64,000 nt of DNA from Streptomyces albipurpureus (GTDB lineage: Bacteria; Actinomycetota; Actinomycetes; Streptomycetales; Streptomycetaceae). The translations under genes were made by a program, and so were the position numbers. The stretch spans positions 245,350-309,349 of the forward strand of contig NZ_JAMQAW010000006.1 in NCBI RefSeq assembly GCF_023701525.1. The letters are read 5' to 3'. Under the pieces are notes generated by a model. That model saw only the letters and a program-made list of their open reading frames with translations. It did not search any database and was not told where the DNA came from. This document shows positions 52,622-61,098 of this stretch, piece by piece. Position 1 is the stretch's first letter. Each line of letters starts with the position of its first letter.

Positions 52622-54172
52622 GTGGTTCAGTCGATGGCAGGACAGGACCCGGATCGGGTTGCTCCCGACCAGGCGGCGGAGGAACCGAGTAGACGCCGTT
52701 GGTTCGCCCTCGCCGTACTGGTCCTGGCCCAGCTGACCGTCTGGCTCGACAACACGATCCTCAATGTGGCGCTGAAGACCCTCGCCGACCCCGACGAGGG
52801 TCTGGGCGCCACCACCAACGAGTTGCAGTGGAGCATCAGCTCCTACACGCTGATCTTCGCGGTGATGCTCTTCAGCGGTGGGGTCCTGGGCGACCGCTAC
52901 GGCCACCGCAGGCTGCTGCTGGCGGGCACACTGATCTTCGCGGCCTCCTCCTTCTGGGCGGGTACGAGTAGCAGCCCGGCCGAGCTGATCACGGCCCGCG
53001 GGGTGATGGGGGTGGGCAGCGCACTGATCATGCCGGCGACACTGTCCCTGATCGCCGCCGTGTTCAACGCCCGCGAGCGGGCCATGGCCATCGCGATCTG
53101 GTCCGGCTCCAGTGGACTGGCCATCGCGGCCGGACCGCTCGTGGGCGGCGCTCTGCTGGAGCGCTTCTGGTGGGGCTCGGTCTTCATGGTCAACGTCCCG
53201 TTGGCGGCGATCACGGTGATCGGTGCGGTACTGCTGCTGCCGCCCGCCCGCAACGCGATCCGCACCTCACTGGACCCACTCGGTGTGCTGCTGTCCACCA
53301 CGGGCCTGGGCGCGGTGGTCTACGGACTGATCGAGGGCGGCCACCGCAGTGAATGGACCAGTCCGGCCGTACTGGGGTCGATCGCCGGCGGCCTTGTGGT
53401 GCTCGCGGTCTTCGTCCTGGTGGAGCTGCGGGTGGCCACTCCGAGCCTGGATGTCCGCCTCTTCGGCAACGCCCGGTTCACCGGTGCCACGATCTCCGTG
53501 ATGCTGACCTTCTTCAGCCTGTCGGGGTCGATGTTCTACACCGCCTTCTACCTCCAGGGCGTACGGGACCAGACCCCCTTCGAGGCAGGCCTCAACCTGG
53601 TTCCGGTGGCGATCGGGGTGCTGCTGGGCGCCCCGGTCTCGGCGGCCCTGGTCCGCAGATTCGGTCTCGGTCCGGTGGTGAGCCTGGCCATGACGGTCGC
53701 CGCGGGGACCTTCCTCGCCTATGTCTGGCTCGACCAGGACACGGCGATGTCGTACTTCTGGCTGCTCCTGCTGGTGCAAGGGGCCGCGATGGGCGCGGCG
53801 ATGGCACCCACCACCGAAGCGGTCATGTCGGTACTGCCCGAGGAGCGTACGGGCGCGGGCTCGGCGGTGAACAACTCCATGCGGCAGATCGGCGGCGTAC
53901 TGGGCGTCGCCGTACTCGGCTCCCTGCTCACCAGCACCTACAGCTCCGACATCGAACCGCGGTTGGCCGGGCTCCCGGAGCCGGCCGCCGACACCGCGAA
54001 GGAGTCGGCCGAGGCCGCCCGGCAGATCAGTCTGGAACTGAAACTGCCCGAACTGCTCGCGGCGGCCGATGACAGCTTCCTCCACGCCATGCATGTCACG
54101 GCGGTCGTGGGCGGAGTCGTCGCGGCGCTGGGTGCGGTGGTGGTTCTGGTGGCGTTCCGCAAGTCACCCTGA
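52622..54172 (+). CDS. MFS drug exporter, DHA2 (14-TMS) family
   Basis: A 516-aa membrane protein. About 14 hydrophobic segments are visible, starting with WFALAVLVLAQLTVWLDNTI, which holds the family motif D1 LDNTILNVAL. Motif A is GGVLGDRYGHRRLL, and motif C is GSSGLAIAAGPLVGGALL. It is a proton-driven exporter, probably of the cluster product or a shunt, and gives self-resistance. The GTG at 52622 has GAGAGG 7 bases ahead. It follows the SRPBCC gene by 126 bases and ends before a terminator-like hairpin. Confidence 0.92.
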   Translation: MVQSMAGQDPDRVAPDQAAEEPSRRRWFALAVLVLAQLTVWLDNTILNVALKTLADPDEGLGATTNELQWSISSYTLIFAVMLFSGGVLGDRYGHRRLLLAGTLIFAASSFWAGTSSSPAELITARGVMGVGSALIMPATLSLIAAVFNARERAMAIAIWSGSSGLAIAAGPLVGGALLERFWWGSVFMVNVPLAAITVIGAVLLLPPARNAIRTSLDPLGVLLSTTGLGAVVYGLIEGGHRSEWTSPAVLGSIAGGLVVLAVFVLVELRVATPSLDVRLFGNARFTGATISVMLTFFSLSGSMFYTAFYLQGVRDQTPFEAGLNLVPVAIGVLLGAPVSAALVRRFGLGPVVSLAMTVAAGTFLAYVWLDQDTAMSYFWLLLLVQGAAMGAAMAPTTEAVMSVLPEERTGAGSAVNNSMRQIGGVLGVAVLGSLLTSTYSSDIEPRLAGLPEPAADTAKESAEAARQISLELKLPELLAAADDSFLHAMHVTAVVGGVVAALGAVVVLVAFRKSP

Positions 54173-54592
54173 GCCAGCGGGCGCCGGCCCCGCTCGCTGA
54201 TCCCTCCGCTCCGGGGATCACAGGGTGATCGCGGCAAGGGGCCCATGCCCCTCGCCCCGCCCCGCCCCGCCCCGCACCGGCGGTACGCGGGCACACTCCC
54301 TTCGGCGACGAACACCGCTGCCCGTGTGAGGGCGACGTTTCCCGCTCGTACCGCGGGAAACACCCCATCAGCAGGGCGTGGGAGACCTGGTGCCCATGGC
54401 GACCGTCTCCGGCCCCTGAAGAGTCTTCCCAACAGTTCACAGCAGCGGATCCGCCCGATCCGGGGCCATCGGCCATCATCATCCTGCCGGAATGGCAGCC
54501 AGTTGCCCGATCGCCGATCGTGTCGCTTCTCCCCACTATATTCACCTCTCGCAACGCGCCTTGGATGTGAATTACACGGGGAAGGAATGGGA
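54173..54592 (+). other. 420-base gap between exporter and P450
   Basis: No gene can be supported here. The gap begins with a hairpin (54198-54220), then four perfect GCCCC repeats (54254-54273). The last 100 bases are AT-richer, with a TATATT at about 54537. That makes a separate P450 promoter likely, but no matching -35 element at a normal distance was found. Confidence 0.6.
54198..54220 (+). terminator. Hairpin after the exporter gene
   Basis: TGATCCC (54198-54204) pairs with GGGATCA (54214-54220) around a nine-base loop, 26 bases after the exporter stop. A short stem with no T run, so only a possible terminator. Confidence 0.4.
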
Positions 54593-56026
54593 ATGCCGAA
54601 CAGCACCAGCACGCCCGTTTTGCCAGTTCCACGACTCAAAGGCCGCAGGCTCTTCGGAAACACGCTTGATTTCAAGAAGGACCGGCTGGAACTCTTCCAG
54701 CGGACCTTCGCGGAGTGCGGGGACATCGGGATCTATACGATCGCCGGTCAGGACTGCTACCTCGTCAACTCCATCGAACTCTGCCATGAGATTCTGATCC
54801 AGAACGGGAGCCTGTTCGAGAAGACCGATCGCTTCCGCTCCTTTGCCCGACCGCTGCTTGGCGACGGGTTGCTGACCGCCACCAATGAGGAGCACAAGCG
54901 AAACCGAAGGCTCATTCAGCCGCGCTTTCGCACGGCGGTGGTCCGCCACTCCGCTGACATCACCGCGCAGGTCTCCCGGGCCGTGGTGGCGGGATGGAAG
55001 GACGGCGATGTCATCGACGTGCGGCGGGAGATGGTCCGGCTCGTCCTTGGCGTCGTCGGCCAGAACCTCTTCAGCCGAGACATCCTGGATGAGGCCAATG
55101 ACCTCGGCAACGCCCTGACCGACGCCATCCACGGTTTTGACTCCCAGGCCAGCGCGCTGATCCCCCTGACCATCGAATGGCCGACACCGGCGAATCTGCG
55201 CTACCGCAAGGCCATCGAACGCTTGGAGAGCACCTTCCACGCCTTCCTGGCGGAGCGCCGCGCCCTGGCGGACAAGCCCGACGACTGGCTGACCCTGCTT
55301 CTGGAATGCGCCTATGACGACGGCACGGCGCTGAGCGACCAGCAGATCCGGGACGAGGCATTGAACATGTTCATGCCCGGCCACGAGACCACGGCGACGG
55401 CGCTCACCTGGAGCCTCCATCTGCTGTCCCGGCACCCCGAGTGCCATGAGCGACTCATGGCCGAGTCGGACCGGGTCCTGGCCGGTAGGCCCGCCACCGG
55501 GGCCGATCTGGAGCGGCTACCGTACGCACTTCAGGTGTTCAAGGAGGCCATGCGGCTCTATCCACCGGTCTATATGTTCTCGCGGCAGGCCACCACCGAT
55601 GTCGAGGTGGGCGGCCATCGCATCCCAGCGGGCGCGTCGGTCGTCTTCAGCCCCTACGCACTGCATCGGCGCGCTGACTACTTCCCGGACCCGGAACGCT
55701 TTGACCCGGACCGTTTCGAGTCCGAGCGCGAGGCGGAGCTACCGCGCCACGCCTATATGCCGTTCGGTGCCGGGCACCGCGTCTGCATCGGCAACCACCA
55801 TGCCCTGCTGGGCGGGCAGGTCGCCCTGGCCACCCTCGCCGGCCAGGCGCATCTGACCTCGGTGCCGGGGCCGTCCCCGGTCATGGAACCCATGGTGACC
55901 CTACGGCCGGCGGGCAACCTCTTGATGAAGGTCACCCGCCGCTCCCCCGTGCCCGCGGTCCCCACCGCCCCGAACCCCTCCGCGAACGGCGCGACCGCAC
56001 CCCGGGGATGCCCCTACGCCCACTGA
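54593..56026 (+). CDS. Cytochrome P450
   Basis: A 477-aa soluble haem monooxygenase. The oxygen-activating motif is PGHETTA (262-268), ExxR is Glu318-Arg321 in KEAMRLYPP, and the haem ligand is Cys398 in FGAGHRVCIGNHHAL. It has no membrane anchor. The C-terminus has a 35-residue Pro/Ala-rich tail beyond the usual end. I choose the ATG at 54593, where AAGGA lies 6 bases ahead; an in-frame ATG at 54587 is too close to it. It probably hydroxylates or epoxidises the chain as a late step. It lies at the right end of the cluster, and no ferredoxin gene is nearby. Confidence 0.92.
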   Translation: MPNSTSTPVLPVPRLKGRRLFGNTLDFKKDRLELFQRTFAECGDIGIYTIAGQDCYLVNSIELCHEILIQNGSLFEKTDRFRSFARPLLGDGLLTATNEEHKRNRRLIQPRFRTAVVRHSADITAQVSRAVVAGWKDGDVIDVRREMVRLVLGVVGQNLFSRDILDEANDLGNALTDAIHGFDSQASALIPLTIEWPTPANLRYRKAIERLESTFHAFLAERRALADKPDDWLTLLLECAYDDGTALSDQQIRDEALNMFMPGHETTATALTWSLHLLSRHPECHERLMAESDRVLAGRPATGADLERLPYALQVFKEAMRLYPPVYMFSRQATTDVEVGGHRIPAGASVVFSPYALHRRADYFPDPERFDPDRFESEREAELPRHAYMPFGAGHRVCIGNHHALLGGQVALATLAGQAHLTSVPGPSPVMEPMVTLRPAGNLLMKVTRRSPVPAVPTAPNPSANGATAPRGCPYAH

Positions 56027-56257
56027 CGACAACGCTCCCCAGACTCACCACCGCGGCGCGGTCCGGGGACCGGCCCGGCGTCGGCCTCCGCGGCCTCATG
56101 GTTGGTTGCGGAGGCCGGCGTCGCGGTTCGGGGCAGATTGCCGCACCGCCCTGAGCCGCACCGCGGAAGCATCGATCGGGGCATTCCCCCGCCCCCCGGA
56201 ACGCTCCCCTGCCCCATCCCGGACGCCGTCCATGTCAGCCGGTGGCCAGGCCGCCCC

Positions 56258-56899
56258 TCAGAAGTCCGCCAGGAGTTCGCGGGCCAGAGCCTCACCCCAC
56301 CACCGCTCCACCCGGTCCGGGTCCCACCCGCGTTCGCCGGTGAGCGTGGCGTAGACATCGATGTTGCACAGGGCGGCATAGACGTCGATGGCCATCCGCA
56401 CATCCAGGTCTCCTCGCAGAGTCCCGGCCGGCCAGGAAGAGAACACCTGGAGCCGGGTCTCATCGCCACGGGCCCGTCCATCGCGGTAGGCCGTGGAAAG
56501 CTCCGGCTCGGTACGGCCCGCCTCACGCAGCAGGGTGATCACATCACCGGCCCGCTCGAACAGCCGTCGGTCATAGCCGACCATCGCCGCGAGTTGACCG
56601 GTGGGGGTGGCCGTTGGCGCCTCCAACTCGGCCAGCATCCGATCGATTTCGGCTGACAGATCGGCGGCATCCGCGAGCGCTCGGACCAGCCCGGTCTTGT
56701 TGCCGTAGGCCGAGTAGACCGTTGGCACGGAGACGCCTGCCTCGCGCGCCACTTCGCGCACGGTCGTCGCAGCCCAGCCCCGGGCGACGAAGAGCCCGCG
56801 CGCGGCACGGGCGATGTCGGTCCGGGTCTGCCGCGCCTGTGCCGCGCGGCGCAGCGAGTCGTACTGCCGTCGGCCCGCTGAAGCCTCCACCCTGGGCAC
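56258..56899 (-). CDS. TetR-family repressor
   Basis: A 213-aa regulator. The N-terminal HTH is clear: RTDIARAARGLFVARGWAAT, TVREVAREAGVSVPTVYSAY, then GNKTGLV. The rest is the usual helical ligand domain. The GTG at 56899 is almost touching GAGGGG; the GTG at 56890 has better spacing and may be the true start. It is divergent from a membrane-protein gene whose start is only 34 bases away, so it most probably represses that gene and itself. It need not belong to the PKS cluster. Confidence 0.9.
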   Translation of the reverse strand: MPRVEASAGRRQYDSLRRAAQARQTRTDIARAARGLFVARGWAATTVREVAREAGVSVPTVYSAYGNKTGLVRALADAADLSAEIDRMLAELEAPTATPTGQLAAMVGYDRRLFERAGDVITLLREAGRTEPELSTAYRDGRARGDETRLQVFSSWPAGTLRGDLDVRMAIDVYAALCNIDVYATLTGERGWDPDRVERWWGEALARELLADF

Positions 56900-56933
56900 C
56901 CCTCATTCATTTGCCGCCAGCTACATTCAATAC

Positions 56934-57644
56934 ATGTTACCTACCTTCAATGCGGTGTCCGCCATGGGTTTCCCCCGGATCTCCGGCTTTGCCGCCCTGG
57001 GCTTCGCCGGCCTGATCACGCTGGGCAATGTGATCGCGGTACCCGCCGGACTTCCGGCCGCGGGTTCCGACACCGACCTCGATGAGATATCCGCGTTCTT
57101 CGCCGAGCAGAGCGCGATCGTCGGGGCTTCCTCAGCGCTCACTCCCGCCGCTTGGGTGCTCGCCACACTCTTTGGCGCAGGCGTGGTCTCCGTCCTGTGG
57201 CGGGCCGAACTCCACCGGAGAGAGGCGTGGTCACTGGTCGGCTTCGCCGGACTGATCCTCCAGAACGCGGCGTTCTCCGGACTCATCGCCATCCGCCTGG
57301 CCCTCACATCGACCGCTGATGACGGCACCGCGGCCGTGGTCACGCTCTGGGCACTGTACGAAGCACTCTTCGCACTCAACGGAACATTTCTGGCACTGGC
57401 TCTCATCGGTCTGTCCGTGGGCGGTCGGCGTGCCGGTCTCAGCCGCCCGCGGCACGCCCGACTGGGCCTGGTGTCGGCCGCGCTGCTCTTCCTCTCGGCC
57501 ACCCTGACATCGCTGTTCATCGGCCAGGAAAGCCTCTTCGGCCTGCTCGGGCTGGCCGGTTGGCTGCTCTGGGTGGCCTGGATCACCGCATACGGCATCA
57601 CGCTGATCCGGCTGGGTTCGTCCCACGCGCCGACGCGGCGATAG
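56934..57644 (+). CDS. Membrane protein, unrecognised, divergent from TetR
   Basis: A 236-aa integral membrane protein with six or seven hydrophobic segments, for example FAALGFAGLITLGNVIAV, AAWVLATLFGAGVVSVLW, LALALIGLSVGG and LLGLAGWLLWVAWITAYGI. I do not recognise the family. The ATG at 56934 has no Shine-Dalgarno sequence, but TACATT at 56922-56927 is a fair -10 box whose transcript would begin at the ATG itself, so the mRNA may be leaderless. TetR-controlled membrane proteins are often transporters or stress proteins; nothing in the sequence shows which. Confidence 0.75.
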   Translation: MLPTFNAVSAMGFPRISGFAALGFAGLITLGNVIAVPAGLPAAGSDTDLDEISAFFAEQSAIVGASSALTPAAWVLATLFGAGVVSVLWRAELHRREAWSLVGFAGLILQNAAFSGLIAIRLALTSTADDGTAAVVTLWALYEALFALNGTFLALALIGLSVGGRRAGLSRPRHARLGLVSAALLFLSATLTSLFIGQESLFGLLGLAGWLLWVAWITAYGITLIRLGSSHAPTRR

Positions 57645-57818
57645 AGCGACGGCCGCTTCCGGTCACCGCCCGTTCAAACACCGCGCCCCCGTCGGATATA
57701 CCACTCTGGCAGCCGCCGCAAAAGGCCGGAAGTCGCCCTGACACAGACCCTCCTGAAGATCGAAAAGATAGCCTGCGCCGGCGATTCTGATTGATCGTCA
57801 GTGTGAGGGGACTCCTGA

Positions 57819-58496
57819 ATGAACCGAATACGCACCGCATTCGCCACGCTCGGCATCACCGCCGGGCTGGTGATGGCCCCGACCGCGAGCGCCGCCCCGC
57901 AGCAGTCGGACCAGCCGAAGGCGACCAAGGTCCGGCATGAGCCCTGTACCGGGGAGTTCCGCAATGACGCGCGGCTCGGCCCGAAGTGGCTGCCGAAGAA
58001 GAACCAGGCGCCGGTGGGCCCGCTACTGAAGGGGTACAAGCGGACGGGCGCACTGGCACCGTCGGCCTTCCTCAAGAAGTACTGGGAGGGACCGGCGGAC
58101 TCCGGCGGCTGGAAGTACCCGCCCAACGACGGCTTCGGCGAGGTCAACGGTGAGATCGACAAGGAGCCGACCAAGCTGCGGCCCGGCCAGCGTCTGGACC
58201 GTTTCGGTTCGGAGTTCGGCAGCTACCTCGCCCCGGCGGGTGACGCGTACTCCGAGCGGGCGCTACCGCCGCAGAACCTCAACACCCGGGATGCGGCGGT
58301 GGCCTGCGACTACCGCGTCTACAAGGTCGCCAAGCCGTTCTGGGTGTGGCAGGGGAGCATCGCACCGTGGTTCGAGCAGCCCGGAGGCGGTCAGCAGATC
58401 AAGTTGGACCCGGTGTTCCTCAACCCGGGGCAGGACCAGCGGCTTAATGTGAAGTGGCTGCTGGAGCGCGGCTATCTCACATCCGTGGCCTCCTAG
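57819..58496 (+). CDS. Secreted TNT-domain NAD glycohydrolase toxin
   Basis: A 225-aa protein with a typical signal peptide (Arg, then LGITAGLVMAPTASAAP, cleavage after residue 26) and a TNT domain: LLKGYKRTGALAPSAFLKKY, GWKYPPNDGF, LRPGQRLDRFGSEFGSYL, ERALPPQNL and VAKPFWVWQGSIAPWFEQPG. These match the fold of the tuberculosis necrotizing toxin, an NAD+ glycohydrolase; the Arg of LDRFG and the Gln of WFEQPGGG sit where TNT binds and cuts NAD+. It should deplete NAD+ in a target cell. The next gene, 7 bases downstream, is a small probable immunity protein. I infer the activity from the domain. Confidence 0.88.
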   Translation: MNRIRTAFATLGITAGLVMAPTASAAPQQSDQPKATKVRHEPCTGEFRNDARLGPKWLPKKNQAPVGPLLKGYKRTGALAPSAFLKKYWEGPADSGGWKYPPNDGFGEVNGEIDKEPTKLRPGQRLDRFGSEFGSYLAPAGDAYSERALPPQNLNTRDAAVACDYRVYKVAKPFWVWQGSIAPWFEQPGGGQQIKLDPVFLNPGQDQRLNVKWLLERGYLTSVAS

Positions 58497-58503
58497 CGCC
58501 CTC

Positions 58504-58737
58504 GTGAACCGCCGAGAGGTACGGGCCGCGCTGAGTGCGGCAGGAGTGGCCGACGGCTACTACCGCATCGAGGGGGTTCATGAACCGGTCCCCACGCCAC
58601 CGGACTTCCTGTTCCTACGGAAGGGCCCGGACGGGGCGTGGGAGACCGGAGCGTATGAGCACGGTGCGTACGAGGTGATGGCTCGTCACACCAGCGAGTC
58701 CAAGGCCTGTGCCCATCTGCTGCTACTCGCCACCTGA
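58504..58737 (+). CDS. Small protein, probable TNT immunity factor
   Basis: A 77-aa acidic protein with no signal peptide, so cytoplasmic. Sequence features include VADGYYRIEGVHEPVPTPPD and FLFLRKGPDGAWETGAYEHG. It follows the secreted TNT toxin by only 7 bases with a GTG start. Size, cytosolic location and tight coupling are what an antitoxin of a secreted NADase should show, because the producer must protect its own NAD+. I do not recognise the family. Two strong hairpins follow. Confidence 0.65.
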   Translation: MNRREVRAALSAAGVADGYYRIEGVHEPVPTPPDFLFLRKGPDGAWETGAYEHGAYEVMARHTSESKACAHLLLLAT

Positions 58738-58761
58738 CAGTCCTGAGGAGACCGCTTCGGA

Positions 58762-58795
58762 ACCGCTCGACGGTGGGGAGACCCCGTCGAGCGGT
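58762..58795 (+). terminator. Terminator of the TNT/immunity transcript
   Basis: A 12-bp perfect stem, ACCGCTCGACGG (58762-58773) with CCGTCGAGCGGT (58784-58795), encloses a ten-base loop, 24 bases after the stop of the small gene. Confidence 0.8.
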
Positions 58796-58825
58796 CGTTG
58801 GCGAAGCGCGCTCGTGGCGCCGTGT

Positions 58826-58853
58826 GCCCGTGGGGTGCGGATGCCCCACGGGC
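58826..58853. terminator. Second hairpin in the convergent gap
   Basis: GCCCGTGGGG (58826-58835) pairs perfectly with CCCCACGGGC (58844-58853) around an eight-base loop. It may end the leftward ChW transcript or act with the first hairpin as a barrier. Confidence 0.6.
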
Positions 58854-59056
58854 GCGCGAGCGGTTGACCGGAGCGGAACGAGGGGTAACTCGTCCATGGC
58901 CGCGGGCACTTCCCCCCGGTGGCGGTTGGCCGGGGTTCGGCGCGTTGGGGTCATTCAGCGCACGGATGAGGCGGCGGATGCCAACCGCTCGGATGTAGGC
59001 GCGGGAACCGCATACCACTCCGGAACACCTCGTGCCGATGCAGGAGACCTATTCGG

Positions 59057-59596
59057 TCACACCTCGAACCGGACGGCTTCCATCGCACGGGCCTGCCCTA
59101 CGGTGCCCACCTGAGTGGACTCAGCCCACGGCTTCCACCCCTGCCAGCCGAGGTTGCTCAGGTGCGCATTGCCTCTGACCGGTCTGTTGCTGGTGATCGC
59201 GACTTCCAGTGCCTCGATCGGTCGGTTCTGTCCCGTGGTGCCGACGGTCAGCGCCTGTCCGTCGGGACGACACTGCCATGCCTGCCAGCCCACACCGGCC
59301 ACATGCGCGCGGGCGCAGACCCCGCCGACGCCGGCGGTCGCGATGGTGAGCGCCTCCATATGGCGCGCCTGTCCCACGGTGCCCGCGTCGGTTCCGTTGC
59401 ACGCGGTGAAGTTCTGCCAGCCGACGTTCTGCACATGCGCCTGGTAGCAGATGCTCCCGAAGGCGGCGGCAGCGCTCTTGGCACTGGCGACGACACTCGG
59501 CGTGGTGCTTGCCGCGGCGGCCGATCCGGCCCCGGCGACGGTACCAGCGGCGGCGAGCGCTAGGGCGCTGAGGAGTACGGACAGGGGCTTGCGCAT
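59057..59596 (-). CDS. Secreted protein with three ChW repeats
   Basis: A 179-aa exported protein. The signal peptide is MRKPLSVLLSALALAAAGTV followed by AGAGSAAAA. Three tandem repeats of about 45 residues follow, each with the clostridial hydrophobic W pattern: AHVQNVGWQNFTACNG, AHVAGVGWQAWQCRPD and AHLSNLGWQGWKPW, each followed by GTxGQxRxMEAL-type strands. ChW repeats bind the cell surface or carbohydrate. The ATG at 59596 has AAAGGTG about 7 bases ahead; the open frame to 59659 adds a meaningless N-terminus. No enzyme domain is present, so it is probably a surface-binding or adhesive protein. Confidence 0.88.
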   Translation of the reverse strand: MRKPLSVLLSALALAAAGTVAGAGSAAAASTTPSVVASAKSAAAAFGSICYQAHVQNVGWQNFTACNGTDAGTVGQARHMEALTIATAGVGGVCARAHVAGVGWQAWQCRPDGQALTVGTTGQNRPIEALEVAITSNRPVRGNAHLSNLGWQGWKPWAESTQVGTVGQARAMEAVRFEV

Positions 59597-60456
59597 GTAA
59601 ACACACCTTTGGGGTTGACGATACGGAGTCAGACGGGTGCACGGACGAGGACCGTGCAACGACTCGCTATCCGGTGGTCGCCCGGAGTGGAGCGGGACTG
59701 ATGTTCTGGGGACCCACGAGGAACCGTCAATGGGGCCTGAGTTACGGAAGGTATAGCGTGGCGCGAATGGGGCCAGTGTTACGAGTGTGAATGTCCGATA
59801 CTCGTTCCCCCCAACCGCCCAGGGGCCCTCCAGGCCCTAGCGGAGGAGAAGTTGAACCGGTCGTTCCGCCGTTCCGGGGCAGGGGTCGCGGATCCCCAAG
59901 GTCGGGGCGGTGTGGCACCTGGGAGAGATCCAGTCAGCCAATTGACACGTGCGTCCACAGGGGCTCACCGACGACGGATATGCCTCCGGCCTACCCGAGA
60001 CAGAAGGTGCGCCCTGCACCCACACCTAGGTGATGGAAAGTTGGCCGATTGCATTCGCTAACTCGACTGCGTAGAAAAGGCGTTGCGCCCAGCCACTCCC
60101 ACCGCCGGCAGCCGACTGCCACTGCCTCTTCCGCTCAAGTCCGGAGCCCGCGGCTTGGGGTGCACATCAGGCGCCCACTCGGGTTGCCGTTGCATCGCGG
60201 AGTGAGACGAGGCTGGGCGGCGAGCCGTCGACCCGCGGGGGCTACGCACCCGCCCGCCACCCGACTTCACGCTGGGAATCCGGCGCAGTAGGTCACTTTT
60301 GCCACTCCTCGGCGGCTTCGGTGGCGGCCTAGCGTAAGGACAGCTGCTTTGACCTGCGAAGACCATCTCATCGATGCGGGCCTGCACCATCCGAGTGCGT
60401 CCATCGGGCGCATCCCCACGGAGCCGCGACCGGCTCGACAACGGAGAGAGCGCACC
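59597..60456. other. 860-base region without a supportable gene
   Basis: Frames on both strands give Arg/Pro-rich nonsense and no family pattern. The first 150 bases must hold the promoter of the leftward ChW gene. The last 100 bases before 60457 should hold the promoter of the DUF2269 gene. I see no repeats, RNA gene or mobile-element ends. It may be the decayed remains of a lost gene. Confidence 0.5.
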
Positions 60457-60939
60457 GTGACCAAGGTCTTCCTCGCCCTGCATGTGGTGGCCGCGATCCT
60501 GGCCGTGGGACCGGTCGCCGTCGCGGCCAGCATGTTCCCACCGGTTCTGCGCCGGGCCCAGGCGGAACCTGGCAGCACGGCGACTTTGGCGACACTGCGG
60601 GTCTTGCATCGCATCTGCCGGGTGTACGCGGGCGTTGGCGTCGCCGTGGTCGTCTTCGGGCTCCTCACCGCCCAGAGCCTGGGAGTGCTCGGCGATGCCT
60701 GGCTGATCGCCTCGATGGTGCTGACCGCGGCCGCGGCGGTGATGTTGGTGGTACTGCTGCTGCCCCAGCAGGAGAGTGGCCTGGCACTCGTGGCGGAGGC
60801 GACGTCCGAGACCGCTCCCGTCGCCACGGACCACCGGGCCGGGGCCCGACTGGCGATGGTGACCGGTGTCTTCAATCTCCTCTGGGTGACCGTGACCGTT
60901 CTGATGATCGTCCGGCCGGGTTCCACCACCGGAGGCTGA
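60457..60939 (+). CDS. DUF2269-type small membrane protein
   Basis: A 160-aa protein with four hydrophobic helices: FLALHVVAAILAVGPVAVAA, VYAGVGVAVVVFGLLTAQ, LIASMVLTAAAAVMLVVLLL and MVTGVFNLLWVTVTVLMIV. Size and the His/Gly-rich first helix fit the DUF2269 (predicted integral membrane) family. The GTG at 60457 is preceded by GGAGAG at 8 bases; the open frame from 60349 adds an unconvincing N-terminus. Function unknown. Confidence 0.7.
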   Translation: MTKVFLALHVVAAILAVGPVAVAASMFPPVLRRAQAEPGSTATLATLRVLHRICRVYAGVGVAVVVFGLLTAQSLGVLGDAWLIASMVLTAAAAVMLVVLLLPQQESGLALVAEATSETAPVATDHRAGARLAMVTGVFNLLWVTVTVLMIVRPGSTTGG

Positions 60940-61098
60940 CCCGATCCACGCAACCGTCACCCAGCCGCTGGTCCCCTCCTCCTCGGGAGCCCACGCTCCA
61001 TCCGTCGGCCCCTCGCACGGGGATCAACCGAAACCCCACTGACCCCGGATACACCTCCCGGAGCTGGCCTGAATGCAGCTATCCGCTAGCTTCTGGCC

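Larger units (their letters stand above)
58738..59056. other. 319-base convergent gap with two hairpins
   Basis: Between the plus-strand small gene and the minus-strand ChW gene. It holds two terminator-like hairpins (58762-58795 and 58826-58853) and no reading frame with real codon structure. Confidence 0.6.

Noticed and set aside
53592..53807. Small minus-strand frames inside the exporter gene
   Set aside because: Antisense, with no start signals.
60058..60960. 300-aa minus-strand frame
   Set aside because: Mostly antisense to the DUF2269 gene, and low-complexity beyond it.
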